DNA of 64,000 nt, taken from assembly GCF_031458135.1 (NCBI RefSeq), contig NZ_JAVDXW010000001.1, positions 4,464,001 to 4,528,000 on the forward strand. The letters are read 5' to 3'. The position numbers and the translations under genes are program-made. Numbering within the stretch: the first letter of the stretch is position 1; each line of letters begins with the position of its first letter. This document shows, piece after piece, positions 8,671-17,962 of the stretch. The notes beneath the pieces were generated by a model that was not told where the DNA came from, searched no databases, and was given only the letters and a program-made list of their open reading frames with translations. This stretch comes from Haloactinomyces albus (GTDB taxonomy: Bacteria > Actinomycetota > Actinomycetes > Mycobacteriales > Pseudonocardiaceae).

Positions 8671-9945
8671 TCACAGATCGCCCAGTAGAGCCGCAGGCCG
8701 CTCGACGCAGTCGGCAACGAAGCGCAGGAAACCGCCCGCGGTCTCGCCGTTGCACACCCGATGGTCGAAGGCGAGGGTGAGTTGGGTGAGCTTGCGGATG
8801 GTGAGCTCACCCTCGACCGCCCACGGTCGGTCCATGATCCGGCCCATGCCCAGAATGGCGGCCTCCGGGTGATTGATGATCGCCGCGGATCCGTCCACGC
8901 CGAACACGCCGTAGTTGTTGACCGTGAACGTGCTGCCGGTCAGATCCGACGGTGCCAGCGCTTCCTCGCGTGCGGCGGTGGTCATCCTGGTCAGTTCCGC
9001 CGAAAGCTGCCTGCTGCTGTGCCTGCCCGCGTCGCGAATCACCGGCACGAGCAGCCCGCGCGGGGTCTGCGCGGCGACACCGAGATGCACATTCGGGTGC
9101 ACGAGGATCTCGGAACGCTCGGTGTCCACAGCGGAGTTCAGCGTGGGGTAGCGCTGCAGGCCGAGTACGCAGAACCGGGCAAGCAGGGCGAGCACGCTCA
9201 CGGGCTGCTGCGAGTCGGTCGCGTTGATCTCCGCGCGGAGGCGCAACAGCTCGGTGGCGTCGACATCGACCCAGACCGTGGCTTCGGGAATCTCCCGCCG
9301 AGAGCGCGAGAGCCGCTCGGCGATCGCCCCGCGAACACCGGTCAGGGGGATGCGTCCGGTCCCGTCGCCGTCCGCGGGAAGGGGCGACGGCGAAGTGGCT
9401 GCGTTGATCGCGGCCTGCACATCCGAGCGCAGGATGAGCCCGTCACGGCCGGACCCGGTCAGGGTGGCCGGGTCGATGCCGTTGTCGCGGGCCAACTTGC
9501 GCACCACGGGCGAGATCACAGCAGGCCGGGGAGGCGGTGTCCGCTCGGGCTCCGGCGCCGCGGCCGGTGCCCGCTTTCCCCTCCGTCGGCGACCGTGTCG
9601 CCCCTGATCCCCGGCGGTGCCGTAGCCGACGAGCACGTTGCCCGAGCCGGTTTCCGGTGTCGCCACGCCGGGTTCGTCGAACGCCGCATCCGTCGTTTCG
9701 TCGGCACTGCCGCCGACGGAGATCAACGGTGTCCCCACCGCGACGACCTCCCCGACGGCGCCGTGCAGAGCGGTGATCACGCCGGCGTGCGGGGTGGGCA
9801 CCTCCACCGACGCCTTGGCGGTTTCCACCTCGACCACCGGCTGGTCCACCCCGACGGTGTGACCGACTTCGACCAGCCACTGCACGATCTCGGCCTCGGT
9901 GAGTCCCTCACCGAGATCGGGCAGCCGGAACTCGTGCGTGCTCAC
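8671..9945 (-). CDS. bkdC: Branched-chain 2-oxoacid dehydrogenase E2 (dihydrolipoamide acyltransferase)
   Basis: About 424 residues in the usual order: an N-terminal lipoyl domain with the lipoyl lysine in VEVETAKASVEVPTPHAG, a basic/proline linker, an E3/E1-binding domain (ISPVVRKLARDNGIDPATL) and a C-terminal acyltransferase core. The catalytic motif reads FDHRVCNGETAG, with the expected His (about H395) but Asn (about N399) where the family normally has Asp. The GTG start at 9945 overlaps the E1-beta stop as GTGA behind GGAGGAGG. It works with E1 and a shared E3, which is not in this window, to oxidise the 2-oxoacids from valine, leucine and isoleucine. Confidence 0.92.
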   Translation of the reverse strand: MSTHEFRLPDLGEGLTEAEIVQWLVEVGHTVGVDQPVVEVETAKASVEVPTPHAGVITALHGAVGEVVAVGTPLISVGGSADETTDAAFDEPGVATPETGSGNVLVGYGTAGDQGRHGRRRRGKRAPAAAPEPERTPPPRPAVISPVVRKLARDNGIDPATLTGSGRDGLILRSDVQAAINAATSPSPLPADGDGTGRIPLTGVRGAIAERLSRSRREIPEATVWVDVDATELLRLRAEINATDSQQPVSVLALLARFCVLGLQRYPTLNSAVDTERSEILVHPNVHLGVAAQTPRGLLVPVIRDAGRHSSRQLSAELTRMTTAAREEALAPSDLTGSTFTVNNYGVFGVDGSAAIINHPEAAILGMGRIMDRPWAVEGELTIRKLTQLTLAFDHRVCNGETAGGFLRFVADCVERPAALLGDL

Positions 9946-10928
9946 CGGTCCTCCTCCCACTGCAGGTCTGCGATCGCGTCCAGGACCCGGCCGGTGTGCG
10001 GCAAGTGGTGCTCCTCCAGCTTCGGCGAGGGGTAGGGGATGTCGAAGCCGCCGACCCGCGCCACGGGGGCTTCCAGGTAATGGAAGCATCGTTGGCTGAT
10101 GGTCGCGGCGACCTCAGCGCCGTAGCCGCCGAACACGGGGGCTTCGTGCACGACGACGGCACGGCCGGTCTTGCGGACGGAGGCGCAGACCGTGTCGGCA
10201 TCGAGGGGGCTCAGCGAGCGCAGGTCGACGACCTCGACCTCCCGGCCCTCCTCGGCGCGTGCGGCCTCCGCGGCCTCCATGGCGGTGGTCACCATCGGCC
10301 CGTAGGCCAGCAGCGTCACGTCGGTACCCGCACGGCGGACGACGGCCCGGCGCATCGGTTCGGTGACCGCGGGCAGCTCCACCTCGGCCTTGGTCCAGTA
10401 CCGCCGCTTCGGTTCGAGGAACACCACCGGATCGGAAGCGGTGATCGCCTCCTGCAGCATCGAGTAGCCGTCGGCGGGGGTAGCCGGGCTCACCACGGTC
10501 AGGCCGGGCGTGTGGGTGTAGTAGGCCTCGGAGGAATCGCTGTGGTGCTCCACACCGCCGATCCCGCCGCCATAGGGAATCCGAATCACCATCGGTAACT
10601 CGATCTTCCCGCGCGTGCGGTTGCGCAGTTTTGCCACATGCGAGGTGATCTGCTCGAAGGCGGGGTAGGCGAATGCGTCGAACTGCATCTCGACCACGGG
10701 CCGCAGGCCGTACATGGCCATGCCGACCGCGGTGCCGACGATCCCGGCCTCGGCCAGCGGGGAGTCGAAGCAGCGCTGCTCACCGAACTCGGCGGCCAGG
10801 CCATCGGTGATCCGGAAGACTCCGCCCAGCGCGCCCACGTCCTCACCGAAGACGAGCACGTCCGGGTCGGCACGCAGCGAGTCGCGCAGTGCGGCGTTGA
10901 GCGCCTGCGCCATGGTCACCTGATCCAC
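9942..10928 (-). CDS. bkdB: Branched-chain 2-oxoacid dehydrogenase E1 component, beta subunit
   Basis: About 328 residues, a typical transketolase-like E1-beta. The start MAQALNAALRDSLRADP is followed by VFGEDVGALGGVFRITDGL, PLAEAGIVGTAVGMAMYGLR and a C-terminal domain with VVDLRSLSPLDADTV. It pairs with the alpha subunit encoded just upstream to decarboxylate branched 2-oxoacids with thiamine diphosphate. A GTG at 10928 lies six bases after AAGGAGG, two bases after the E1-alpha stop, and is preferred over the ATG at 10913. Its stop overlaps the E2 start. Confidence 0.93.
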   Translation of the reverse strand: MDQVTMAQALNAALRDSLRADPDVLVFGEDVGALGGVFRITDGLAAEFGEQRCFDSPLAEAGIVGTAVGMAMYGLRPVVEMQFDAFAYPAFEQITSHVAKLRNRTRGKIELPMVIRIPYGGGIGGVEHHSDSSEAYYTHTPGLTVVSPATPADGYSMLQEAITASDPVVFLEPKRRYWTKAEVELPAVTEPMRRAVVRRAGTDVTLLAYGPMVTTAMEAAEAARAEEGREVEVVDLRSLSPLDADTVCASVRKTGRAVVVHEAPVFGGYGAEVAATISQRCFHYLEAPVARVGGFDIPYPSPKLEEHHLPHTGRVLDAIADLQWEEDR

Positions 10929-10929
10929 C

Positions 10930-12033
10930 TCAGACCTCCTTCTGCTCGGATGCCAGTTCCTCGGCGAGCAGGTTCGCCTGCTCCCGCAGTCCGGCGGTCG
11001 GTTCGGCGTAGACGTGCGCGAACAACTCGTCCGGGTCGATGTGCACATCGGTGCCGAGCTGGGCGCGCACGTCTGCGGCGAGGCCTTCGGCCTCCTCGTC
11101 CACTGCCGCGGTGGATGTCTCGTCGAGCAGACCGGACTCGCGCAGCAGCGCGGTGAGACGGTCCAGTGGGTCGCGCTCGTGCCAGGCTCGCACCTCGTCG
11201 CCGGGGCGGTAGCGAGTCGCGTCGTCGGCGTTGGTGTGCGCGTCCATGCGGTAGGTCGTTCCCTCTACAAGGGAGGGACCGTTTCCGGCGCGGGCCTCGG
11301 AGAGCGCTCGCGCGGTCACGGCGTACACCGCGGCCGCGTCGTTGCCGTCCACGTGGTGGCCGGGCATGCCGTAGCCGACGGCCTTGTGCGCCAGGGTCGG
11401 TGCCTTGCTCTGCTTGGCCAGCGGCACACTGATCGCCCACTGGTTGTTCTGCACGAAGAACACCACCGGCGCGCCCCAGACCGCGGCGAAGTTGAACGCT
11501 TCGTGCGCGTCGCCCTCGCTGGTCGCCCCATCGCCGACGAACACCAGTGCCGCGGCATCGTCTCCGCGCAGGCGGGCGGCGTGTGCCAACCCGACGGCAT
11601 GCAGCGCGTTGGTGGCAAGCGGCGTGCACTGCGGTCCCGCACGGTACCGATACGGGTCGTACCCACAGTGCCTGCCGCCGCGCAGCAGCTCCAGGACCTC
11701 CACCGGCGGCACGCCGTGCGTCACCAGTGCGACGCTGTCGCGGTAGGTGGGAAACAACCAGTCGCGGGATCCCACCGCGTGCACGGCGCCGACTTGGCAC
11801 GCCTCCTGGCCCGACGAGGACGGGTACACGGCCAACCGGCCCTGCTTGGTCAGCGCGGTGGCCTGGCGGTCGAACCGTCGCCCGATCACCATGCTCCGGT
11901 GCAACCCGAGCAGCACATCGGAGGTGGGCAGCCCGAATCCCGCACCCTCCACCGGAGTGCCGGACTCGTCGACCAGCCGGATCGGTGTACCGCCCGGCAG
12001 CAGTTGCTGCGGATTCAACTCAGTCGCGGTCAT
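10930..12033 (-). CDS. bkdA: Branched-chain 2-oxoacid dehydrogenase E1 component, alpha subunit
   Basis: A 367-residue subunit with the thiamine-diphosphate motif VGDGATSEGDAHEAFNFA followed by VQNNQWAISVP. The phosphorylation-loop-like HTNADDATRYRPGDEV is also present. It opens the E1-alpha, E1-beta, E2 operon, with no gap or short overlaps between genes. A divergent Lrp-family gene starts 134 bases away, as in many actinomycete bkd loci. A pyruvate dehydrogenase-type role is less likely given the two-subunit E1 and the Lrp neighbour. Confidence 0.93.
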   Translation of the reverse strand: MTATELNPQQLLPGGTPIRLVDESGTPVEGAGFGLPTSDVLLGLHRSMVIGRRFDRQATALTKQGRLAVYPSSSGQEACQVGAVHAVGSRDWLFPTYRDSVALVTHGVPPVEVLELLRGGRHCGYDPYRYRAGPQCTPLATNALHAVGLAHAARLRGDDAAALVFVGDGATSEGDAHEAFNFAAVWGAPVVFFVQNNQWAISVPLAKQSKAPTLAHKAVGYGMPGHHVDGNDAAAVYAVTARALSEARAGNGPSLVEGTTYRMDAHTNADDATRYRPGDEVRAWHERDPLDRLTALLRESGLLDETSTAAVDEEAEGLAADVRAQLGTDVHIDPDELFAHVYAEPTAGLREQANLLAEELASEQKEV

Positions 12034-12076
12034 GACCGAATGTTCGGTTAATGTGGAGTCAATCGTCCAGATTCAG

Positions 12077-12089
12077 CTCGAATATCGAG
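12077..12089. promoter_or_regulatory. Possible Lrp operator in the bkd/lrp divergent promoter
   Basis: CTCGA-ATA-TCGAG is a short inverted repeat inside the 134-base divergent spacer. Lrp-family proteins bind degenerate, AT-interrupted palindromes, so this is only a weak candidate. Confidence 0.3.
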
Positions 12090-12167
12090 ACGAATGGTGC
12101 CCAATCGCCGCGAAAAGAGGACCGATTGTCGAAAAATTGGGGTAATGAGGTTCCCGGCGCTGGACAC

Positions 12168-12608
12168 ATGGCCGTCCGGCTCGACGACACCGACCGCAAG
12201 ATCGTGGAACTGCTGCAAGCCGATGGGCGGATGTCGATGCGCAAGCTCGCCGAAGACCTGCACATCTCCCGGGCGAACGCGTACACGCGCCTGCAGCGGT
12301 TGCAAGACGAGGGCGTGATCGTCGGTTTTCAGGCCGTGGTCCATCCGGAACGCCTGGGCTTCACCATCGCCGCCTACATTGCCGTGAAACTCCGGCAGCG
12401 CTCCTGGCACGGGTTCGCCGAGGGACTGGAGAGCGTTCCCGGGATCGAACAGGCAGCGATGATCGCAGGCGAGTACGACGCCGTGCTGCTCGTGCGCGCC
12501 ACCGACGCACGGGTGATGCGAGACGTGGTGCTCGAACAGTTGCAGGCGATGCCCGAGGTCCTCGGCACCCAGACCATGTTCGTCCTCGACGAGCGGCCGT
12601 CGGGCTGA
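12168..12608 (+). CDS. Lrp/AsnC-family regulator, probable control of the bkd operon
   Basis: A 146-residue Lrp-type protein. The N-terminal helix-turn-helix contains RKIVELLQADGRMSMRKLAE and HISRANAYTRLQRLQDEGVI, and the effector domain contains FTIAAYIAVKL and MIAGEYDAVLLV. An upstream in-frame extension to 12051 lies in promoter-like DNA, so the ATG at 12168 is used. It is divergent from the branched-chain dehydrogenase operon. This matches the BkdR arrangement, where branched-chain amino acids or their derivatives modulate binding. Confidence 0.88.
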   Translation: MAVRLDDTDRKIVELLQADGRMSMRKLAEDLHISRANAYTRLQRLQDEGVIVGFQAVVHPERLGFTIAAYIAVKLRQRSWHGFAEGLESVPGIEQAAMIAGEYDAVLLVRATDARVMRDVVLEQLQAMPEVLGTQTMFVLDERPSG

Positions 12609-12676
12609 ATCGCACACTTGCTCGGCACCAGCGAAGCGCGCGCTGTGGGACGTGTCGGTCCGGCTAGGCTCGGCCC

Positions 12677-13306
12677 ATGGCGAAGTATTTCGATGTGCAT
12701 CCGGAGAACCCGCAGCGGCGTGCGATCGGCCGGGTGGTCGACATCGTCCGTGCCGACGGACTGATCGCCTATCCGACGGACTCCTGTTTCGCCCTCGGAT
12801 GTCAACCGGGCAACAAGGACGGGATCGACCGGATCCGGTCGATCCGCGACCTCGACAATCGACACCACTTCACGCTGGTGTGTCAGAATTTCGCGCAGTT
12901 GGGGCAACTCGTACACATCAACAACCCGGTTTTCCGGGCGCTCAAGGCATCGACTCCGGGCAGCTACACGTTCATCCTTCCGGCGACGAAAGAGGTGCCG
13001 CGCAGGCTGCTGCACCCCAAGAAGAAGACCGTCGGTGTCCGGATTCCCGACCACGTCACCGCGCAAGCACTGCTCGCCGAACTCGGCGAGCCGCTGCTGT
13101 CGAGCACGCTGCTCCTGCCCGATGAGGACGAGCCACTGACCCAGGGCTGGGAGATCAAGGAACGACTCGACCACGTGGTGGACGCGGTGGTCGATTCCGG
13201 CGACTGCGGCACCGAACCCACCACGGTGATCGACTTCTCCTCCGAGGTGCCCGAGATCCTCCGCCGCGGAGCGGGCGACACCGCCCGGTTCGAAGAGCCG
13301 CAGTGA
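12677..13306 (+). CDS. YciO/Sua5/YrdC-domain protein (L-threonylcarbamoyladenylate synthase type)
   Basis: A 209-residue YrdC-fold protein. Residues 1-200 contain the conserved ADGLIAYPTDSCFALGC, the KR/ST-binding surroundings HHFTLVCQNFAQLGQLV and TPGSYTFILPATKEVPRRLL, and VGVRIPDH. The overall pattern, with LHPKKKTVGVRIPDH, is closest to the YciO branch rather than the essential TsaC/Sua5 that starts tRNA t6A synthesis, so the in vivo role is uncertain. It is a single gene, convergent with hrpB. Confidence 0.85.
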   Translation: MAKYFDVHPENPQRRAIGRVVDIVRADGLIAYPTDSCFALGCQPGNKDGIDRIRSIRDLDNRHHFTLVCQNFAQLGQLVHINNPVFRALKASTPGSYTFILPATKEVPRRLLHPKKKTVGVRIPDHVTAQALLAELGEPLLSSTLLLPDEDEPLTQGWEIKERLDHVVDAVVDSGDCGTEPTTVIDFSSEVPEILRRGAGDTARFEEPQ

Positions 13307-13372
13307 CGGCCGTGGTGGTCTCCTCGGCGGTTGCGGAGGTCGGTGCTGTGCGCTCCTCGCCGTCCCGGCCGG

Positions 13373-15853
13373 TCAGCCGCTGCGGCCGGGGCGGCTCGGA
13401 GACGCAGTCAGCGGATTGTCCGGCCAGGCGTGCTTCGGGTATTGGCCTCGAAGGTCGGCGCGGACCTGCCGGTACCCATTGCTCCAGAAGGACTCCAGGT
13501 CACCGGTGACCGCGGCGGGCCTGCCCGCCGGGTCGAGCAGCCGCATCAGCACCGGAACGCGGCCCTCGGCGATGGTGGGCACGCTCGTCCAGCCGAAAAC
13601 CTCCTGCAACCGCACCGGCAGGGCCGGTTGCTCCCCGCCGTAGTCGACCCGCACTCGGGCACCGGAGGGTACTTCGATGCGGTCCGGGGCGAGCTCGTCG
13701 AGCCGACCGGCCTCCGGCCAGGGCAGGAGGCGGCGCAACGCTTCTCCGGCGTCGAGACGTTCCAGGTCGGATCGAGTGGCCGCGGCGGACAGTTCGGGTT
13801 CCAGCCATATCTCCGCCGCGGCGAGCAGGTCGGCATCGCCGGTGGCGGGCCACGGATCGCCGAACTCGTGGTGCAGAAAGGCGAGTCGCTGCCGCAGCTG
13901 CTTGGCGTCTTCGTCCCAGTGCAGCAGACTCGGTCCCGCGGTGCGCAGACCCTCGAGCAGTGCTGCCCGTACCGCGCTCGCCCGCGGTGTTTCCAGTGCT
14001 TTGTCGGACAGCACGATCGAACCCAGGCGGCGAACGGTGCGCGCACGGACGTCTCCGTCGTGCCAGTCGATTTCGTCGGTGGTGGACAGCAGGTCCGGTG
14101 CGGCCTGCTCGGCGAGTCGCTGGTCGGCGCGTGCGGCCAGCCGGACGAACCCGTGAGCGCGGCTGGGGTCGCGCTCGGCGACCGCGATGGCCAGCCATTC
14201 CGACCCGGCGAGTCCCTCGGACGTGGGCAGGCCCGACGGGTCCTCGCGCACTTCGGAGCGGGGGAGCTCCACAGCGGTCCCTCCGGACATCAGATACACG
14301 CGCGAACGGGGTGAACGGCGGCGGGCCAACCGTTCGGGGTGGGCGAGAGCCACCACCAGAGCGTCATCCCCGGAATCCGGAGGATCCTGCGGGGTGGGCA
14401 CCATCCCTTCCAGGCGCCGCACCTCGCGCCGCCAGCGCTGGGAGCCCGAGCCCTTGCCACGGAGTTTTCGCAGAGCCGTGGCGAGTTCGGTGTCCTGGGC
14501 GAGACCGTCGTCGTCGAGCAGTGCCACGACCTCGGCGGCAGTGCGGCGACCGGCGCTCGCGCTGCCGTCCAGCAGTGCACGCGCCAACCGCGGGTGCAGC
14601 CCGAGCTCGACCATCCGCCGTCCCCGCTCGGTGACCACCCCGTTCGCATCCAGGGCGCCCAATGCTGCCAGTACCTCCTGGCCTGCTGCCAGCGGACCCG
14701 CCGGGGGAGCGTCCCACCAGCGCAATGCGCTGCCATCCGGGGTTCCCCAGCAGGCCAGTTCCAGGGCGAGCCTGGTGAGTTCCGCGGTGCGGATCTCCGG
14801 CTCCGGGTAGTGGGCGAGCACGCTGTGCTCGTGCTCGGGCCAGCACCGATAGGTGTGGCCGGGTCCCTCACGTCCGGCGCGCCCGGCTCGTTGCTCGGCG
14901 ATCGCCCGCGGAGCGCGTACCGTGACCAGCCCGGACAATCCGCGCCGGTGATCCACGCGGGATACGCGGGACAACCCGGAATCCACCACCGTCCGCACCC
15001 CCGGCACGGTGAGGCTGGACTCGGCGACCGCGGTGGACAGCACGACCCGCCGCCGTGTTCCCCGGTGCAGGGCGATGTCCTGCTCGCCGGTCGGGAGTCG
15101 TCCGTGCAGCGGTAGTACATCGACACCGGAGACATCCGCGAGCAGTTCGCGAGTGCGTGCGATCTCCCCGGCGCCGGGCAGGAACGCGAGCACGTCCCCG
15201 TGCTGCTCGTCCAGCGCGGTCCGCACGGCACGTGCCACGGTGCCTTCGATTCTCTCTTTGCGCAGCGGTGCGAGATGGCTGGTGGTGACCGGATGAGTCC
15301 GTCCGTGCGCGTGCACGACCGGGGCCGGGGCCTCCTCACCGAGCAGGTTCGCCAGCCGGTCACCGGCCACCGTTGCCGAGGTGGCCAGGACCCGCAGATC
15401 CGGCCGCAGCCCGCCACGCGCGTCCAGCAGCAGAGCCAGCAGGAGATCCGCGTCCAGATGCCGTTCGTGGCACTCGTCGAGGATGACGGCGTCCACCCCG
15501 GAGAGCTCGGGATCGGACTGCAGCCGCCGTACCAGCAGCCCGGAGGTGACCACCTCGATGCGTGTGTTCGCCGACGAGCGTCGCTCACCGCGCACGGCGT
15601 AGCCGACACGGTCGCCGACGCGTTCGTCGAGAAGCTCGGCCATGCGCGCGGCAGCGGCCCGGGTGGCGAGCCTGCGTGGCTCGGCCACCGCCACGCGCAG
15701 CCCTCGTTCGGCCAGTGCCAACGGCACCAGACTCGTCTTGCCGGTACCGGGAGGGGCGATCAGCACAGTGGTGCCGTTGCGGTCCAGCGCCTCGCCGATC
15801 TCGTCGAGAACGGACCGGACCGGCAGGTCGGGCAGCTCGGGCAGGGCATCCAT
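13373..15853 (-). CDS. hrpB: ATP-dependent helicase HrpB
   Basis: About 826 residues. Superfamily 2 motifs are in order: Walker A APPGTGKTSLVPLALAERG near residue 30, a DECHERHLDADLLLALLLD DExH box, SAT in LATSATVAG, the motif V region VVLSTAVAESSLTVPGVRTV and motif VI QRAGRAGREGPG. The C-terminal HrpB domain follows. The frame extends to 16225, but that part overlaps the amidase gene, so the ATG at 15853 (MDALPELPDLP) is chosen. HrpB proteins are accessory DEAH-type RNA helicases of unclear function. Confidence 0.93.
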   Translation of the reverse strand: MDALPELPDLPVRSVLDEIGEALDRNGTTVLIAPPGTGKTSLVPLALAERGLRVAVAEPRRLATRAAAARMAELLDERVGDRVGYAVRGERRSSANTRIEVVTSGLLVRRLQSDPELSGVDAVILDECHERHLDADLLLALLLDARGGLRPDLRVLATSATVAGDRLANLLGEEAPAPVVHAHGRTHPVTTSHLAPLRKERIEGTVARAVRTALDEQHGDVLAFLPGAGEIARTRELLADVSGVDVLPLHGRLPTGEQDIALHRGTRRRVVLSTAVAESSLTVPGVRTVVDSGLSRVSRVDHRRGLSGLVTVRAPRAIAEQRAGRAGREGPGHTYRCWPEHEHSVLAHYPEPEIRTAELTRLALELACWGTPDGSALRWWDAPPAGPLAAGQEVLAALGALDANGVVTERGRRMVELGLHPRLARALLDGSASAGRRTAAEVVALLDDDGLAQDTELATALRKLRGKGSGSQRWRREVRRLEGMVPTPQDPPDSGDDALVVALAHPERLARRRSPRSRVYLMSGGTAVELPRSEVREDPSGLPTSEGLAGSEWLAIAVAERDPSRAHGFVRLAARADQRLAEQAAPDLLSTTDEIDWHDGDVRARTVRRLGSIVLSDKALETPRASAVRAALLEGLRTAGPSLLHWDEDAKQLRQRLAFLHHEFGDPWPATGDADLLAAAEIWLEPELSAAATRSDLERLDAGEALRRLLPWPEAGRLDELAPDRIEVPSGARVRVDYGGEQPALPVRLQEVFGWTSVPTIAEGRVPVLMRLLDPAGRPAAVTGDLESFWSNGYRQVRADLRGQYPKHAWPDNPLTASPSRPGRSG

Positions 15854-15956
15854 GGCCGAAACGGTATCGCCCGGCCGGTGATGAGCGCGGTCACCGTGAG
15901 CAGGGTCCGAAGCCTCGGCACCGGTTGTGGGATCCGCGTGGCCACCGGGACAGTGG

Positions 15957-17375
15957 TCATGCACCGAGGTCCGGATGTCGGTTGGTGAGCTTCGTGGCCT
16001 GTTCGAAGGCGTGCCCGACCTGCAGGACTGTGAAGTCACCGCGGTGCGGGCCGACGATCTGCAGACCGATGGGCAATCCCTCGGGGGTGAATCCGGCGGG
16101 TACGGAGAGCGCGGGGCAACCCGTGGCGGATACGAAGTAGCACGAACGCATCCAGTCCAAGTAGGACTCGCAGGGGACGCCGGCCACTGATCGGGGGTAT
16201 TCGAGTTCGAGGTCGAAGGGAGCAACCTGGCTTACCGGGAGGAGCAGGATGTCGTACTGCTGGAAGAACACCCGCATTCGATGGAACAGCTCGGTGTGCA
16301 GCTGTTCCGCACGCGCGATGTCGGTGCCGCGGAGCAGGCGTCCGGTATCGATGTTGTCCACCAGGCTCGCCTTGAGTCGATCACCGTGGTGGTCCCGGAG
16401 TGAGCCCAGACCGAGGTCGAACTCCCAGGCGCGTAGCGTTCGAAAAACTTCCTCCGCACCGGAGAAGTCGGGGCATGCCCGCTCGACGGTGCAGCCCAGC
16501 TCGGCGAGATGTTTCGCCGCGGGTTCCAGCGCGGTGCTCACGGCCGGATCCACCGGCACGGTGCCGCCGAGATCGGTCGAGAACGCGACACGCAGTCCGG
16601 TGAGATCACGGTCGAGGGAGTCGGCGAAGCGGGCTCCCGGTTCTTCCAGTGCGATCGGGCTGCGGTTGTCGGGTCCCGCCAGCACCGAGAGTGTCAGGGC
16701 CGCGTCTTCGACGGTGCGCGCCATCGGTCCCTGGACTCCCATGGTCGTCCACGCTGCCTGGGTGGGCCAGCTCGGCACGCGTCCCGGTGAGGGACGGAAT
16801 CCGACGACATTGCAGAAGGAAGCCGGGTTGCGCAGCGATCCGCCCATGTCGCTGCCATCGGCCACGGGATGCATTCCGCAGGCCAGTGCCGCAGCCGCTC
16901 CGCCGCTGCTTCCACCGGCCGATTTGCTCGGGTCGTAGGGGTTGGCGGTGGTGCCGAACAGGGAGTTGAAGGTGTGCGATCCGGCGGCGAACTCCGGGAC
17001 GTTGGTCTTGCCGATCGTGATGGCTCCTGCGGTCCGCAGCCGTTCGACGACCAATTCGTCCTGGTCGGCAATGTTGTCGGCGTACAGCGGTGATCCGAAG
17101 GTCGTGCGGACATCCGCGGTGGCGTGCGTGTCCTTGTGCGCGATGGGCAGCCCGTGCAGCGGCCCCACGTCGACCCCCGCAGCAAGACGTTCGTCGGCCG
17201 CGTGTGCTTCCTCGAGTGCGCGCTCGGCGACAAGGGTGACCACCGCATTGACAGCGGGGTTGGTCCGTTCGATTCGGTCGAGATGCGCCTCGACCACTTC
17301 CCGCGCCGAGAGTCGGCGTTGCCGGAGGAGCCCGGTGAGCTCTGTCGCCGTGCAGTAGCAGATGTCCGTGCTCAC
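15957..17375 (-). CDS. Amidase-signature family amidase
   Basis: About 472 residues. The Ser-cisSer-Lys catalytic set is visible: the lysine in GLPIAHKDTHATADV, the glycine/serine-rich SAGGSSGGAAAALACG and the nucleophile region GSDMGGSLRNPASFCN. It hydrolyses an amide of unknown identity. The GTG at 17375 has GGAAGG seven bases upstream and begins STDICYCTATEL; a longer frame to 17462 lacks family similarity. It is divergent from a degenerate AsnC gene, which suggests the two were once a regulator/enzyme pair. Confidence 0.88.
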   Translation of the reverse strand: MSTDICYCTATELTGLLRQRRLSAREVVEAHLDRIERTNPAVNAVVTLVAERALEEAHAADERLAAGVDVGPLHGLPIAHKDTHATADVRTTFGSPLYADNIADQDELVVERLRTAGAITIGKTNVPEFAAGSHTFNSLFGTTANPYDPSKSAGGSSGGAAAALACGMHPVADGSDMGGSLRNPASFCNVVGFRPSPGRVPSWPTQAAWTTMGVQGPMARTVEDAALTLSVLAGPDNRSPIALEEPGARFADSLDRDLTGLRVAFSTDLGGTVPVDPAVSTALEPAAKHLAELGCTVERACPDFSGAEEVFRTLRAWEFDLGLGSLRDHHGDRLKASLVDNIDTGRLLRGTDIARAEQLHTELFHRMRVFFQQYDILLLPVSQVAPFDLELEYPRSVAGVPCESYLDWMRSCYFVSATGCPALSVPAGFTPEGLPIGLQIVGPHRGDFTVLQVGHAFEQATKLTNRHPDLGA

Positions 17376-17504
17376 TGGATGCCTTCCTGCAGTGGGTCTC
17401 GGGGTGCGTGGTGGTGCTGCCGACTCGCCGGAGAGACTGCACGTACTGCCTCTTATGGGCAATAGGTTCTCGACAGATGACGAAAACAGCTACAGACTTG
17501 GCGC

Positions 17505-17861
17505 ATGTTGAACGAAATCGCGCAGGAAGGCGGAATCGACCAACTCGACCGACGTGTCATCGGTGCGCTGCAGCCGGATGTTCTGGAGCTTCCTGTCGAG
17601 GCGTTGCTGTGGATCAAGACCAGGCCCGACGAGGTCGAGTCGACCGGCCGGGCCCTGTTGACGTCCCCGCTGGTTCGCTATGCGGCCGCGATCACCGGCG
17701 AGTACCAACTCGTCGCCGACATCACCGTGGCGAGTCGAGCCGCACTTTACGAATTCGTCACCGCGGGCGAGTGGCTGTCGGGAGTGGAACTCGTCGAGAC
17801 ATGCCTCGTCGTCAGCGGACTCAAGCGCAGCGGTGTCACCTCTGCGAGCACCCTCGGGTGA
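17505..17861 (+). pseudogene. Lrp/AsnC regulator with an internal deletion of the DNA-binding domain
   Basis: An open frame of 118 residues. It starts like an Lrp/AsnC protein (IDQLDRRVIGALQ) and then jumps within a few residues to the ligand-binding half (PVEALLWIKTRPDEVEST, VRYAAAITGEYQLVADI, TCLVVSGLKRSGV). About 40 residues that should form the helix-turn-helix are missing in frame. It could be a decayed regulator of the divergent amidase. Alternatively it may be a stand-alone effector-binding protein that oligomerises with other Lrp proteins. No good ribosome binding site precedes the ATG. Confidence 0.65.
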
Positions 17862-17962
17862 AGCTGTTCTCCCGCCGCGCTGGAATCATCGGTCAAGGGT
17901 CGATGTCGAGGAAATCTCCTTCCTGGCTGTGGGCGTGCCGGTGGAGCCGTTCGGTGATCTGC

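Noticed and set aside
13364-13390. 8-bp hairpin CCCGGCCG/CGGCCGGG at the end of hrpB
   Set aside because: It overlaps the coding end and has an 11-base loop. In such GC-rich sequence this is expected by chance.
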